A program made the position numbers and the translations under genes. Positions 16,841-26,111 of a stretch of DNA of 64,000 nucleotides are shown here, one piece after another. The notes beneath the pieces are model-generated. The model saw only the letters and a program-made list of their open reading frames with translations. It made no database searches and had not been told where the DNA came from. Origin of the DNA: Vulcanimicrobiota bacterium (GTDB taxonomy: Bacteria > Vulcanimicrobiota > JAJTBE01). Location of the stretch: contig JAIORV010000069.1 of NCBI GenBank assembly GCA_021107945.1, positions 1 to 64,000 on the forward strand, read 5' to 3'. Position 1 is the first letter of the stretch. Every line of letters begins with the position of its first letter.

Positions 16841-19800
16841 ATGTATAAACAGGCGGGAACACTCGATATAATCGAGATGGAGCATAAGCTCCTCAAATGG
16901 TGGGATGAGAGTGACATTTTCAATAAATTGAGAAAAAAAAATAAGAATGGTCCGCGGTGGTCGTTTCTTGACGGTCCCATTACCGCAAACAACCCTATGG
17001 GCGTTCATCACGCATGGGGTAGAACATACAAAGATCTCTACCAGAGATACCACGCGATGAAAGGCTGTCACATGCGCTATCAGAACGGCTTCGACTGCCA
17101 GGGACTCTGGGTTGAGGTTGAAGTTGAAAAGGAGCAGGGATTCAAGTCAAAAAGGGACATTGAAAAATTCGGTGTTAAGAAATTTATCGATTTATGTAAA
17201 GAACGGGTGAAGAAATACTCGGCCATACAGTCTCAGCAGTCAATCAGGCTGGGATACTGGATGGACTGGGATAATTCATATTATACTATGTCCGATGAAA
17301 ACAATTACACAATATGGCACTTCCTGAAAAAATGCCACGAGAACGGCTGGATATATAAGGGAGCCGATGTGATGCCCTGGTGCTGGCGTTGTGGAACGGC
17401 ACTCTCGGAGCATGAAATTGTCACAGAGGGATACAGGGAAATGACACATAGATCAATATTCCTCAAGTTCCCCCTGATTGGCAAGGAAAATGAATCTCTC
17501 CTGGTCTGGACAACCACTCCCTGGACGCTCACGTCAAATGTGGCGGCGGCGGTTCACCCCGAGCTTATATATGCGAAGGTGAAGCAGGGTGATGAATATT
17601 TTTACCTTCTGGAAAGCCTCCTGAATATTATAAAAGGCGACTATAAGGTCGTAAAGACTCTCCCCGGAAAGGATATGCTGGGATGGGAATACAACGGGCC
17701 CTTTGACGATCTTCCGATCCAAAAAGGAGTCAAGCACAGGATTATCCCCTGGAAGGAGATCACGGAAAAAGAGGGCACGGGAATCGTTCACATAGCTCCA
17801 GGCTGTGGTAAAGAGGATTTCGCCCTGTCGAAAGAGTTTGACCTTGCCGTTATAGCCCCCCTGGATGAAGCCGGAATATATGTTGACGGATTCGACTGGT
17901 TCACAGGGAGATCGGCGACCGAGGTGGCGGAAGACATATTCAAAGATTTGGAGAAAAAGGAAGTCCTTTATTACCTCGAGGATTATGTTCACCGTTACCC
18001 CGTATGCTGGCGATGTGGGAAAGAGCTTTTATTCCGCCTTGTTGACGAGTGGTTCATAAATATGGATACCTTGCGTCATAGAATTATGGATGTAACGAAA
18101 AAGATCAAATGGATGCCCGACTTTGGCAAGGAACGCGAGTTGGATTGGCTTCGAAATATGCACGACTGGTGTATATCAAAGAAGAGATACTGGGGACTAT
18201 GCCTGCCCATATATCATTGTGAAAAATGCGAGAATTTCGATGTAATAGGCGGCGCTGAAGAGTTGAAGGAAAGAGCCGTTGAGGGATGGGAGGAATTCGA
18301 GGGACATTCTCCCCACAAGCCTTTTGTGGATTCTGTGAAGATAAAGTGTAGTAAATGCGGCGGGGTTACATCCCGGATTCCCGATGTGGGAAATCCTTGG
18401 CTTGATGCGGGAATCGTCTCGTTCTCCACGATGAATTACCTGAGCGATCACGAGTACTGGGAAAAATGGTTCCCTGCAGACTTTATCACCGAATGTTTCC
18501 CCGGACAGTTCAGAAACTGGTTCTATTGCCTTCTTGCAATGAGCACCGTGTTGGAAAATCATGAGCCTTTCAGATGCATTCTAGGGCATGCCCTTGTAAA
18601 GGATGAAAAGGGTGATGATATGCACAAGAGCTCGGGAAATGCTATCTGGTTTGAAGAAGCCGCCGAGAAGATTGGCGTGGAGATTATGAGATACATTTTC
18701 GCTTCCCACAATCCATTTAACAACCTGAACTTTGGCTACGGACTGGGACACGAAACATACAGAAAACTCCTGACTTACTGGAATTGCTATTCCTTTTATA
18801 TTACATACGCTTCAGTTGACGGATTCGACCCAACGAAAGTCAAAGCGGAGCATATAGACGCTCCCCTCATTGACAGGTGGCTTCTATCAAAACTGAATAG
18901 CCTCGTGAAGAAATGCCACAACAGAATGGAAAACTTTGATGTCGCCTCTGTTATGCGTATGATGGAGACATTTATTGACGAGCTTTCCAACTGGTACATA
19001 CGCACAGGGAGAAGGCGTTTCTGGAAGAGCGAGAATGACGAGGACAAAACAAGCGCATACCTCACATTGTTCTGGACGCTTGACGCCATGAACAAGCTGT
19101 ATGCCCCGATATTACCTTTCCTCTCGGAGGAGATATATCAAAATCTGGTGAGATCCATCGATGATGAAGCCCCCGAATCGATACATCTTGCTGAATATCC
19201 TGACTTTGACGAAGATTTCATTCTTCCGGAGCTGGAAGACCGGATGAAGGATGTCATGGATATAGTGCGCCTGGGCAGAAATGCCAGGAATGTAGCGGCC
19301 ATCAAGGTCAGACAGCCTCTCTCGAAGATTTATGTTGCATTCAAGGGTGGCGAGAGCGAGAAGGGAATCCGCGAGGACCTGGTTTATCTCGTGCGGGATG
19401 AATTAAATATCAGGGATATAGAATACATCTCCCCGGATTCGTCTGAACTTATTGAATATAGTGTGAAACCTAATTTCGCGCTTCTTGGCAGAAAGCTACG
19501 CTCGGAGATGGGTATTGTAAAAGAGGCGCTGGAGAGCTTGCACAGCGAATTTATCAAGAAGAATATCGTGGGAAAATCTGGTTTTGTGCTGGATGCGGAC
19601 GAGAAGAAATATGAGCTTTTGTTCGAGGAGGTTATCGTCGAGAAATCCCCTCCGCCATACCTGTTCGTATCCGAAGATGACAACTGGATTGTCGCCCTTG
19701 ATACGAGAATTACGGAAGCTCTTCTCAATGAGGGGCTTGTCAGGGAATTGATTCACCGGATTCAGGATCTGCGCAAAGAAGCGGGTTACCATATCGCCGA

Positions 19801-20011
19801 CAGGATACTTATAACGTACAAGCATGAAGGTCTTTTGTCCAGGTTGATGGAGGAATATGGCGATCATATAAAGGCCGAGGTTCTGGCTGTGAAATTGGTT
19901 GGTGGAATCCCCGACAAGGCGAAATATGACATAGAGAAGGAGATATCTTTCGAAGGTCATTCAATCATAATCGCCCTTGAGAAGGTCGAGGTTTTCGAGC
20001 CTGTAGTTTGA
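16841..20011 (+). CDS. Isoleucyl-tRNA synthetase, variant class I motifs
   Basis: 1056 residues from the ATG at 16841, which has a CCGGAGG site; the longer reading frame from 16742 adds residues unlike the family. Charges tRNA-Ile. The catalytic HIGH signature is replaced by GVHH at residues 54-57 (in ANNPMGVHHAWGR), and KMSKS by MHKSS at 594-598 (GDDMHKSSGNAIW). CP1 editing-domain landmarks (LLVWTTTPWTLTSN) and zinc-type CxxC pairs (CWRCGTALS, CWRCGKELL) are present. The same GVHHAW form occurs, as far as I recall, in a distinct IleRS lineage of some bacteria. Single gene; no T-box leader is seen upstream. Confidence 0.85.
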   Translation: MYKQAGTLDIIEMEHKLLKWWDESDIFNKLRKKNKNGPRWSFLDGPITANNPMGVHHAWGRTYKDLYQRYHAMKGCHMRYQNGFDCQGLWVEVEVEKEQGFKSKRDIEKFGVKKFIDLCKERVKKYSAIQSQQSIRLGYWMDWDNSYYTMSDENNYTIWHFLKKCHENGWIYKGADVMPWCWRCGTALSEHEIVTEGYREMTHRSIFLKFPLIGKENESLLVWTTTPWTLTSNVAAAVHPELIYAKVKQGDEYFYLLESLLNIIKGDYKVVKTLPGKDMLGWEYNGPFDDLPIQKGVKHRIIPWKEITEKEGTGIVHIAPGCGKEDFALSKEFDLAVIAPLDEAGIYVDGFDWFTGRSATEVAEDIFKDLEKKEVLYYLEDYVHRYPVCWRCGKELLFRLVDEWFINMDTLRHRIMDVTKKIKWMPDFGKERELDWLRNMHDWCISKKRYWGLCLPIYHCEKCENFDVIGGAEELKERAVEGWEEFEGHSPHKPFVDSVKIKCSKCGGVTSRIPDVGNPWLDAGIVSFSTMNYLSDHEYWEKWFPADFITECFPGQFRNWFYCLLAMSTVLENHEPFRCILGHALVKDEKGDDMHKSSGNAIWFEEAAEKIGVEIMRYIFASHNPFNNLNFGYGLGHETYRKLLTYWNCYSFYITYASVDGFDPTKVKAEHIDAPLIDRWLLSKLNSLVKKCHNRMENFDVASVMRMMETFIDELSNWYIRTGRRRFWKSENDEDKTSAYLTLFWTLDAMNKLYAPILPFLSEEIYQNLVRSIDDEAPESIHLAEYPDFDEDFILPELEDRMKDVMDIVRLGRNARNVAAIKVRQPLSKIYVAFKGGESEKGIREDLVYLVRDELNIRDIEYISPDSSELIEYSVKPNFALLGRKLRSEMGIVKEALESLHSEFIKKNIVGKSGFVLDADEKKYELLFEEVIVEKSPPPYLFVSEDDNWIVALDTRITEALLNEGLVRELIHRIQDLRKEAGYHIADRILITYKHEGLLSRLMEEYGDHIKAEVLAVKLVGGIPDKAKYDIEKEISFEGHSIIIALEKVEVFEPVV

Positions 20012-20360
20012 TATTCGGAATATTAACAGCCGGTGGGGTCTTGTAGGAGCCTTTTCCCAAAGGCGACCATATTGTAGGAGCCTTTTCCTAAAGGCGACAT
20101 TTTCGCCATAGGTTCCTGTCTTATCGTGGTTAGGAAACCGCTCCTACAGCTATGCGTTATTTGGTGTTAAATTATTTATAGTGAGTATTATCCTTTTTGA
20201 TCTGCGGCGAGACGCCGCAGCCACCGACATTATTATAACCGACATTATTATAATGGCAGGAATCGACGTTGCTGTAATGGTGGGGGTGGCGTCCCGCCGC
20301 CCAAATCAAATAATGATATAAAAAGAAAATTCTTCTCTTTTACATACTTTCCCATATATT
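20012..20360. repeat. Repeat-filled gap with three repeat families
   Basis: Two near-identical units 'gtaggagccttttcccaaaggcgac' sit 31 bases apart (20041-20065 and 20072-20098), followed by a related inverted piece (20126-20150). The GC hairpin element CTGCGGCGAGACGCCGCAG is at 20202-20220 with its partner 'gtggcgtcccgccgcc' at 20286-20301. No gene is seen. Confidence 0.75.
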
Positions 20361-20384
20361 AAAACCGGCCTTTGAAAAGGCCGG
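20361..20384 (-). terminator. Rho-independent terminator of the DnaJ-TPR genes
   Basis: CCGGCCTT (20365-20372) pairs with AAGGCCGG (20377-20384); on the minus strand the hairpin is followed by TTTT and AT-rich sequence. It lies 45 bases past the stop at 20429. Confidence 0.8.
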
Positions 20385-20428
20385 AGGTAAGAGATATTAT
20401 TTTTATGGTTGTTACTCAGGTGATAATA

Positions 20429-21067
20429 TCAATAATCGTCTCTGAGGAGTTGAATCATTTTCCTTGCTTGCTGATCGTCTTTTCCAATTTGAAGAACTTT
20501 CTGGAAATTAACCTTTGCCTCTTCAAACTCACCCAGCTTGTAGCACATCAAAGCCAGGTTGTAGAAAGATTCGAGGAATTTGGGGTCAAATTTAATGGAA
20601 AGTTTAAACTCTGTCTTTGCCTGCTCGTAGAAAACTTCCTGTTCCGCCATAGACAGCCCGAGGGTAAAATGAACGTCTGCCTGTTTAAAATCAACGATAG
20701 TGTCCGAGCCAGATGAATCACTCTTCTTCAGAAAAGGCGAAAGAAGTCTTTCCAGGAGTGAAGGTTCTTTTTTAAATTTTGGTTTTCTGGCGAAATCGCC
20801 TGAGGAAAGAGCTTTCCTTCTATTTTTTTGAAATCTCCTCACCTGAAATTGTGGTTGTCTATCGTAATCCTTTCTCTTGTTAGAGTTATTCAATACGTTA
20901 TAAGACTCTACCAGCTCTTTCATTTTATCCTCAGCAATTGTCTTGAGGTGTGGATTAAGATCCGGATGATACTTTTTTGAAAGCATCCTGTATGCTTTTC
21001 TAATTTCGTCATGGGGTGCTACAGGAGCAACCCCCAGGATTTTATAATAATCCTTTTTAACGGCCAT
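20429..21067 (-). CDS. DnaJ-domain protein with TPR tail
   Basis: 212 residues. Residues 4-70 are a J domain ([20 protein letters not shown]) with the HPD motif in [10 protein letters not shown], needed to stimulate DnaK ATPase. After a basic linker, residues ~135-212 form about two TPR units ([20 protein letters not shown] and [19 protein letters not shown]). No Gly/Phe or zinc-finger region is present, so this is a type III J protein. It follows a zinc-ribbon TPR protein by 26 bases on the same strand; the pair probably forms an operon ended by the terminator at 20361. Confidence 0.85.
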   Translation of the reverse strand: MAVKKDYYKILGVAPVAPHDEIRKAYRMLSKKYHPDLNPHLKTIAEDKMKELVESYNVLNNSNKRKDYDRQPQFQVRRFQKNRRKALSSGDFARKPKFKKEPSLLERLLSPFLKKSDSSGSDTIVDFKQADVHFTLGLSMAEQEVFYEQAKTEFKLSIKFDPKFLESFYNLALMCYKLGEFEEAKVNFQKVLQIGKDDQQARKMIQLLRDDY

Positions 21068-21093
21068 ATTTGCTACCCTCTTTATTCCATAGA

Positions 21094-21978
21094 TTAGTTC
21101 TCTTCTTTCAATTGAGTGATAATATCCTTAATTTCTTCATTTTCAGGTTCCAATTTGAGTGCTGATTCGAACTCTGTAATAGCTTTTTCATTTTTGCCCA
21201 CTTCCAGGTATGCACTTGCAAGATTATGATGTGCCCTGAAATAATCGGGTTTTTTCAATAACGATTCCTTGAATGCGTCAATAGCTCCCTCGAAGTTATC
21301 CATACTTGCGAATGCAATTCCCAGGTTGTTCAGACAGAGTGCATCGTCGGGATAACTGTTGAGTGCCAATCTATATTCTTCCACCGCTTTTTCATGTTTT
21401 TCCTGACTGCTGTATGCATTTCCCAGATTAAAATGTGCCTTGGCATAATATGTGTTAATTTTGATAGCTTCTCCATAGTGTGAAATAGCTTCTTCGATTT
21501 CTCCCGCTATTTCATTTGCAACGCCAAGATTATTATATACGTCCGCATATCTGGGGTTGATTTTAATTGAGAGCGCTGTTTTAAATTCCCGTATTGCTTC
21601 ATCGGGTAATTGCTGATCGATGTAAATCTCACCAAGTTTTCGATGGGCTTCCACGTAATTGGGGTTGATGTGAATCGCCTCTTGTAACTCGTGGATTGCC
21701 TTTCCCACTTTTCCGTTGGCTTCAAGTGCGTTGGCAAGTTTGAAATGTACATCGGCATATTTCGGATTAACTTCCAAAATTGCCGTATAAGCTTTTATCG
21801 CCTGGTCTATAAGATTGTTAATTTCAAACCCGAATGACAATTCAAGCAACTTATGTGCTTCACCCTTTGTCAACTTTTTTGAAACTTCCTCGTTCAGGGG
21901 GTTTCCGCACCAATAACAGTATCTATGCTTAACCGGGCTCTCAGTTTCACATAGTTGACATATCAAGGTTTCCTCCAT
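21094..21978 (-). CDS. Zinc-ribbon TPR protein
   Basis: 294 residues from the ATG at 21978, which has a CGGAGG site (the frame opens earlier at 22011). The N-terminus carries a zinc ribbon ([20 protein letters not shown]). The remainder is about seven TPR units with the usual W/L/G/Y/A/F/A/P pattern, for example [20 protein letters not shown] and [21 protein letters not shown] cytoplasmic scaffold. It is the upstream partner of the DnaJ-TPR gene, which suggests a chaperone-linked assembly role. Confidence 0.85.
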   Translation of the reverse strand: MEETLICQLCETESPVKHRYCYWCGNPLNEEVSKKLTKGEAHKLLELSFGFEINNLIDQAIKAYTAILEVNPKYADVHFKLANALEANGKVGKAIHELQEAIHINPNYVEAHRKLGEIYIDQQLPDEAIREFKTALSIKINPRYADVYNNLGVANEIAGEIEEAISHYGEAIKINTYYAKAHFNLGNAYSSQEKHEKAVEEYRLALNSYPDDALCLNNLGIAFASMDNFEGAIDAFKESLLKKPDYFRAHHNLASAYLEVGKNEKAITEFESALKLEPENEEIKDIITQLKEEN

Positions 21979-22154
21979 ATATATCCTCCGATTTACTACA
22001 AGTTGATTCACTATCTATGTTTTATTTGTTATTTACCAAACTTATGATTGATTCCTTCTGAAAAAGTTATATTCGTCACCCGAAAATCATTCTGCAAATT
22101 CGCACTCATAAACGAATTAGAAGGAATAAAAATCTCATCGCAGAAACCCCTAAA

Positions 22155-22784
22155 ATGTTTCCATTTGATCTTTTAAGGATAAATAATGATTTTCGCGTGG
22201 TGGGTGAAAACTGTGTTCTGATTCCCATGTCGAAACGAGATCTTGCTCTTGTGAAAAAATGGTTCAAGGATAGAGACCTGGTTAGCTATGCCTTTGGAAC
22301 CACGGCAGAAGACAATGTGCTGGATAAGATTGCCCATGAATACACGAGAGATTTCTTCTCAAATTCGGATGAAATTATGGGAATATGGCACAATGATATA
22401 GATTTGATTGGATTTGTAAACTACTCTGGCAACGGCAGCCCCAGTGGAATTGTCAGAATCGGGGTAGTCATTGGTAGTGAAGATTACCGTTCCAGAGGAA
22501 TCGGGACAGAGGCGATGAACCTTGCCCTTTATTATCTTTTTGATTATAAGGGGATCAAGAGGATAGACCTGGACACGGTCAGCTTCAATGAGCGAGCCTT
22601 GAAGTGCTTTCAAAAATGTGGATTTAAAAAGACAGGAGAGATGACGCAAGTTAATTTCCTGGATGGTGAATTGATTCACAAAATAGAAATGTCCCTGGAT
22701 AAAAAAGAATTTTACACTACAATAGAGCGTTTTGGAAAAATGCCACATATTGAATTTTCTAAAGAAAACGGTTCCCGGAGATAA
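22155..22784 (+). CDS. GNAT-family acetyltransferase (RimJ/RimL-like)
   Basis: 209 residues. The acetyl-CoA-binding core is visible: IVRIGVVIGSEDYRSRGIGT followed by EAMNLALYYLFDYKGIKRID and the motif NERALKCFQKCGFKKTGEM. The N-terminal LIPMSKRDLALVKKWFKDRD fits the RimJ/RimL subgroup that acetylates protein N-termini or small amines. Substrate unknown. The ATG lacks a good ribosome site; a later Met (MSKRD) is possible but would lose the first strand. It ends 20 bases before the next gene, so the two are likely co-transcribed. Confidence 0.85.
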   Translation: MFPFDLLRINNDFRVVGENCVLIPMSKRDLALVKKWFKDRDLVSYAFGTTAEDNVLDKIAHEYTRDFFSNSDEIMGIWHNDIDLIGFVNYSGNGSPSGIVRIGVVIGSEDYRSRGIGTEAMNLALYYLFDYKGIKRIDLDTVSFNERALKCFQKCGFKKTGEMTQVNFLDGELIHKIEMSLDKKEFYTTIERFGKMPHIEFSKENGSRR

Positions 22785-22804
22785 ATTATAACCTGGAGTA
22801 TAAG

Positions 22805-23905
22805 ATGCACCTGACAATTAATGAGATTGTATATCTACTACATACCTGGAATGGGTGGTACCTTGTCGCCCACGATGAGAACCTCCATTCGGATTACAGC
22901 GACAATCATGTAAGAGTAAACATCTCTCCATACGATAATAGCACGATTCATGATGATGTGGCTGATGATCTCGAGGCATATACCGATGATGTGGATTTTG
23001 ATGATCCTGACAATTTTAAAATTGGTTTTTTATTTGCCGCCGCCGAGCACCAGACAAATGAGATATTCAACTCCCTCAGGCCTGTTATTGCTGGTGGAGA
23101 GGGAGCCGATATAGAGATTATTAATACCATGAAGTTTGTTGAAGAGGATCTTCCTCCTGAAGCTGAAATTGAGGAGTCATTGGATCCAAAAACAAAAGAT
23201 GCCCTTAAAAAATACAGGGCACGTATGAAAGAAAAAGAGCAGGAAGACGAAGAAGAAGATGAGGCCGGGGAAGAAAAAGCGGGAGACGAAGAGGAGATCA
23301 AGGCGGATCTTATGATTGACGGCGGTGAAGCTGAGCATGATGAAGCTGAAGAGGAAGATAGAGATGAAGATGAAGATGAAGATAAAATCAGTGAGATAGA
23401 GTTACCTGAAAATGAATTGATTATCCGGGGTACAATAACCAGGGAATTTATTGACGTCAAGGAAATTTTACACAATGGCGAGGTTTTTCCCGATCTTGAG
23501 ATTTTTCTTGAAGCCGCCAGGTTATATGAAACCGTAGCTCGCAATTTCCAGGAGCCTGAATCGAAAAAAGAAATGGGCACTTATGAATGCGCGGATGATT
23601 CCGAGGCGGCGGTAGTGAGCCTTTTTGTAAGCACGATGAGTGAGCATGGAAGTTGTAAGGTCGATAAAAAAACAATAAGGACCAATACAACGGCGGAAGA
23701 GTTGGCAACTGTTATTTCATACATTCGTTACAGGGAAAAGATGAAAATGTTCAAAAATCCCCTTGTCAATCGACTTCGTGCAAAAAAGAATATGCAAAAA
23801 AATATGATGCGCAAGATGAGTCTTAAATTCTGCTCCTGCATGTTCTATGCACTGGCGATCGTACTCCTTATCGTATTTTATTTCTACTGGATCAAGAAAA
23901 AGTAA
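22805..23905 (+). CDS. Acidic, C-terminally membrane-anchored protein
   Basis: 366 residues, no family recognised. The N-terminal ~110 residues form a globular domain (MHLTINEIVYLLHTWNGWYL, FKIGFLFAAAEHQTNEIFN). A central 70-residue stretch is almost all Glu and Asp, then a second domain (~200-320) begins NELIIRGTITREFIDVKEIL. A basic patch (RLRAKKNMQKNMMRK) precedes one transmembrane helix near residues 345-362 and a Lys-rich end, so it is tail-anchored with most of the chain in the cytoplasm. GGAG precedes the ATG. Paired with a GNAT enzyme. Confidence 0.65.
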   Translation: MHLTINEIVYLLHTWNGWYLVAHDENLHSDYSDNHVRVNISPYDNSTIHDDVADDLEAYTDDVDFDDPDNFKIGFLFAAAEHQTNEIFNSLRPVIAGGEGADIEIINTMKFVEEDLPPEAEIEESLDPKTKDALKKYRARMKEKEQEDEEEDEAGEEKAGDEEEIKADLMIDGGEAEHDEAEEEDRDEDEDEDKISEIELPENELIIRGTITREFIDVKEILHNGEVFPDLEIFLEAARLYETVARNFQEPESKKEMGTYECADDSEAAVVSLFVSTMSEHGSCKVDKKTIRTNTTAEELATVISYIRYREKMKMFKNPLVNRLRAKKNMQKNMMRKMSLKFCSCMFYALAIVLLIVFYFYWIKKK

Positions 23906-24272
23906 GTTGGGCAGATAGATTAATCTTTGGTAACTATTCAGCCCACTTTTGTATGGGAATTATAAGCCTTGATTTTACGCCGTTTTAGGCTGGTCGGAAG
24001 ACCATCCTCTGCCCAAACTTTATGTAGATTTAATAATTGTCTAAAGTATTAAATTCATTTAAACTAAACTCTGCGTCCTCCGCGTCCTCTGCGGTGAATA
24101 ATTTTGCTTGTCATTCCATTAAGAAGGAATTAAGATAAACCGCAAAGAAACAGGGAATGCAAAGAAAAGTATTGGAGTGTCAATGGTCAATAATTAATAG
24201 GCTCTGTGGTCTTTGTAGTCTTTGCGATGAATAGATGTTTTTTATCAATAAAATCGGTATCTGGAGGAGATT
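23906..24272. repeat. Repeat-bearing gap
   Basis: Contains several 'ctctgcgtcctccgcgtcctctgcggtgaat'-type units (24065-24100, 24120-24165, 24200-24235) and a unique stretch with 'ggctggtcggaagaccatcc' (23989-24010) that can fold and resembles 26015-26045. No gene is visible. The ACT gene has its own ribosome site at the end of this gap. Confidence 0.65.
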
Positions 24273-24707
24273 ATGGCAGTAACACAATTTTCTATCACCA
24301 TGGACAATGTCCCGGGCTCCCTTGCTGATATTTCCAACAGGCTGGGATACGCGGGGATTAACATCAGAGGAATATCTCTTATCAAGTCCTCAAAAAAGAA
24401 ATCGCTTTTACACCTGGTTGTGAATGATCCGGTGGGCGCCGAGAGAATATTCCGTGAAGGCGCCATCGAATATGAAGAGGGAAGAGTACTGGCGATTGAG
24501 TTGCCCAACGTCCCGGGTGCGCTCTCGGAATGCGCCAAGGCAATGGGAGACGGCAAGGTCAATATCGAGTATTTATTTCCGTTTATTTCTCGCACACCCA
24601 ATGCAATTGTAATCCTTATGACAGATAATATAGACAGGACCGAGGAGATTCTGGAGCAGACAAATATCCGAATGCTCACGGAAGAAGAACTCTACAGGCT
24701 GTCATAG
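24273..24707 (+). CDS. Tandem ACT-domain protein
   Basis: 144 residues made of two ACT domains: FSITMDNVPGSLADISNRLG at residues 5-24 and AIELPNVPGALSECAKAMG from about residue 74. The V-P-G-x-L pattern marks the amino-acid-binding loop in each. Free-standing tandem ACT proteins are usually amino-acid sensors or regulators of amino acid enzymes. No biosynthetic gene is beside it, so the ligand is unknown. The ATG follows GGAGGAG. Confidence 0.85.
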   Translation: MAVTQFSITMDNVPGSLADISNRLGYAGINIRGISLIKSSKKKSLLHLVVNDPVGAERIFREGAIEYEEGRVLAIELPNVPGALSECAKAMGDGKVNIEYLFPFISRTPNAIVILMTDNIDRTEEILEQTNIRMLTEEELYRLS

Positions 24708-24782
24708 CGCAGGCGGGAGAAAAACATGCATTAACTCGTGCCGGTGATTATATGATTCAGGTTGTTTTCACTGTTAATATAT

Positions 24783-25583
24783 ATGAAAACAGATAGATCG
24801 ATAATAAAAAGAACCCAAAAGGGCAGCTCATTAAAAATAATCTGTGTATTATTGCTGTTCTTTTTTCTCTTTTCTTCATGTGGCGACAAAAAAAAGTCCA
24901 TACAGGAGAAGTTTTCAAAAAAGATTGATCTCAAGTTCAAAGTGCCTATAGACAAGGTGATCAAATACAATCTCAGGATGTCAGGTAAGGGGGGAGTCTT
25001 TTTCAAAAACCCGGATCCCGGGAAGACTAAACATCACCCCGAAGATATCATGGAAGACTATGTTTTGTCTTTTAAAGGAATGGAGAATGGGCGAATAGAT
25101 CTCATCTGGAAATACTTTCAGTATAATCCGGATACAGGTGAGAAAATTCCCGGAAAAATGGTTTCTTTCATGGCCGATGACAGGTTGAGAACGGAAGGTG
25201 TTGACCCCGGTAATTTTGGAATATTACTCAAGATTTTATTCCCGATTCCTGACAAACCTGTTCCGGTAAATCAAATATGGAAGAAAGACCTTGGCACAAC
25301 CGGCAATGAAAAGGGCTTTATAAGATCAAGTATTATTGGCTTTGAAACACTTGGTGAGCAAAAATGTGTCAAGATCAAATCTGAATTTGACTTTCTCAGT
25401 GAGAAGGAAAGTGACTTTTTCAGGATAGAGGGTGATGGAATAGCATATTACTCTATCAGGAAAAATTGCTTTATCGATAGCAATTACAAATATTCAATGC
25501 GATCAAAATTCCTTGATAAAACCACCGGAGAAGAGTTAAGGATTGAACTTTTGGGAAGTATTGAAGCTTCTCTTGTAAAGTGA
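24783..25583 (+). CDS. Putative lipoprotein
   Basis: 266 residues from the ATG at 24783 (the frame also opens at a TTG at 24762). A basic N-terminus, a hydrophobic segment (IICVLLLFFFLFSSC) and a lipobox-like FSSC before GDKKKS mark it as a lipoprotein exported by Sec and lipidated at that Cys. The mature part is beta-rich (NGRIDLIWKYFQYNPDTGEK, SEFDFLSEKESDFFRIEGDG), similar in feel to DUF6263/outer-membrane-attached beta proteins, but no family can be fixed. Followed after 58 bases by a small membrane protein. Confidence 0.7.
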   Translation: MKTDRSIIKRTQKGSSLKIICVLLLFFFLFSSCGDKKKSIQEKFSKKIDLKFKVPIDKVIKYNLRMSGKGGVFFKNPDPGKTKHHPEDIMEDYVLSFKGMENGRIDLIWKYFQYNPDTGEKIPGKMVSFMADDRLRTEGVDPGNFGILLKILFPIPDKPVPVNQIWKKDLGTTGNEKGFIRSSIIGFETLGEQKCVKIKSEFDFLSEKESDFFRIEGDGIAYYSIRKNCFIDSNYKYSMRSKFLDKTTGEELRIELLGSIEASLVK

Positions 25584-25641
25584 TAGAAGGATAATCGGTT
25601 TTATATAAGAACTTATAAAAAAACCGAAAGGGGTTTTGGCG

Positions 25642-25977
25642 ATGAAGGTACTAAAAATTCTTCAATATTTAGTTTCACTCGGGCATCTTATTATTCAAAT
25701 TCTTCTTTATAGGGGCTGGTCCAATGGTTTTGACGCATTGGCAAGTAAAATTCCGTCAACCGCACCTGAAATGGCCTCCACTGTCCTGAGCGGTACTTTT
25801 GTCGAGTTAAGTAGGCATAGTTTTACATTTGTAATGTTAAGTATTTTTACCCTTGCTTTTTACCTTACTGTCACCGCACATATCTCGTTGTGGAATGGTG
25901 AAACAATTCTCGAGGAGACTATAAGCGAGGCAATCCACAAGCAATTTCCCGAAAAAGAGGAAAAAGCAAGAGGGTGA
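25642..25977 (+). CDS. Small membrane protein
   Basis: 111 residues from the ATG at 25642 (two codons inside the TTG-started frame at 25636; AAAGGGG site upstream). A hydrophobic helix at residues ~6-25 (LQYLVSLGHLIIQILLY) and another at ~65-90 (FTFVMLSIFTLAFYLTVTAH) give a two-helix membrane protein with a soluble middle loop and a charged tail (KQFPEKEEKARG). Family unknown. Confidence 0.6.
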   Translation: MKVLKILQYLVSLGHLIIQILLYRGWSNGFDALASKIPSTAPEMASTVLSGTFVELSRHSFTFVMLSIFTLAFYLTVTAHISLWNGETILEETISEAIHKQFPEKEEKARG

Positions 25978-26111
25978 CAGTAGCGGCCTTAATATTCAGG
26001 CCAATCCACGGTTTGGATGGAGGCCGGTCGGGAGACTATCCCGAAATAGGCATGTAATGAGGGTTGGAAAACCCATCATACAGGACGGATTTGAATAAAA
26101 ACAATAAAATT

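Noticed and set aside
20041-20098. Repeats resembling a CRISPR array
   Set aside because: Only two units with a very short spacer; the same unit is dispersed singly through other gaps, and no cas genes are present.
22948-23580. Minus-strand Ser-rich frame
   Set aside because: Antisense of the acidic stretch of the membrane-anchored protein; Glu/Asp codons read in reverse give Ser-rich sequence.
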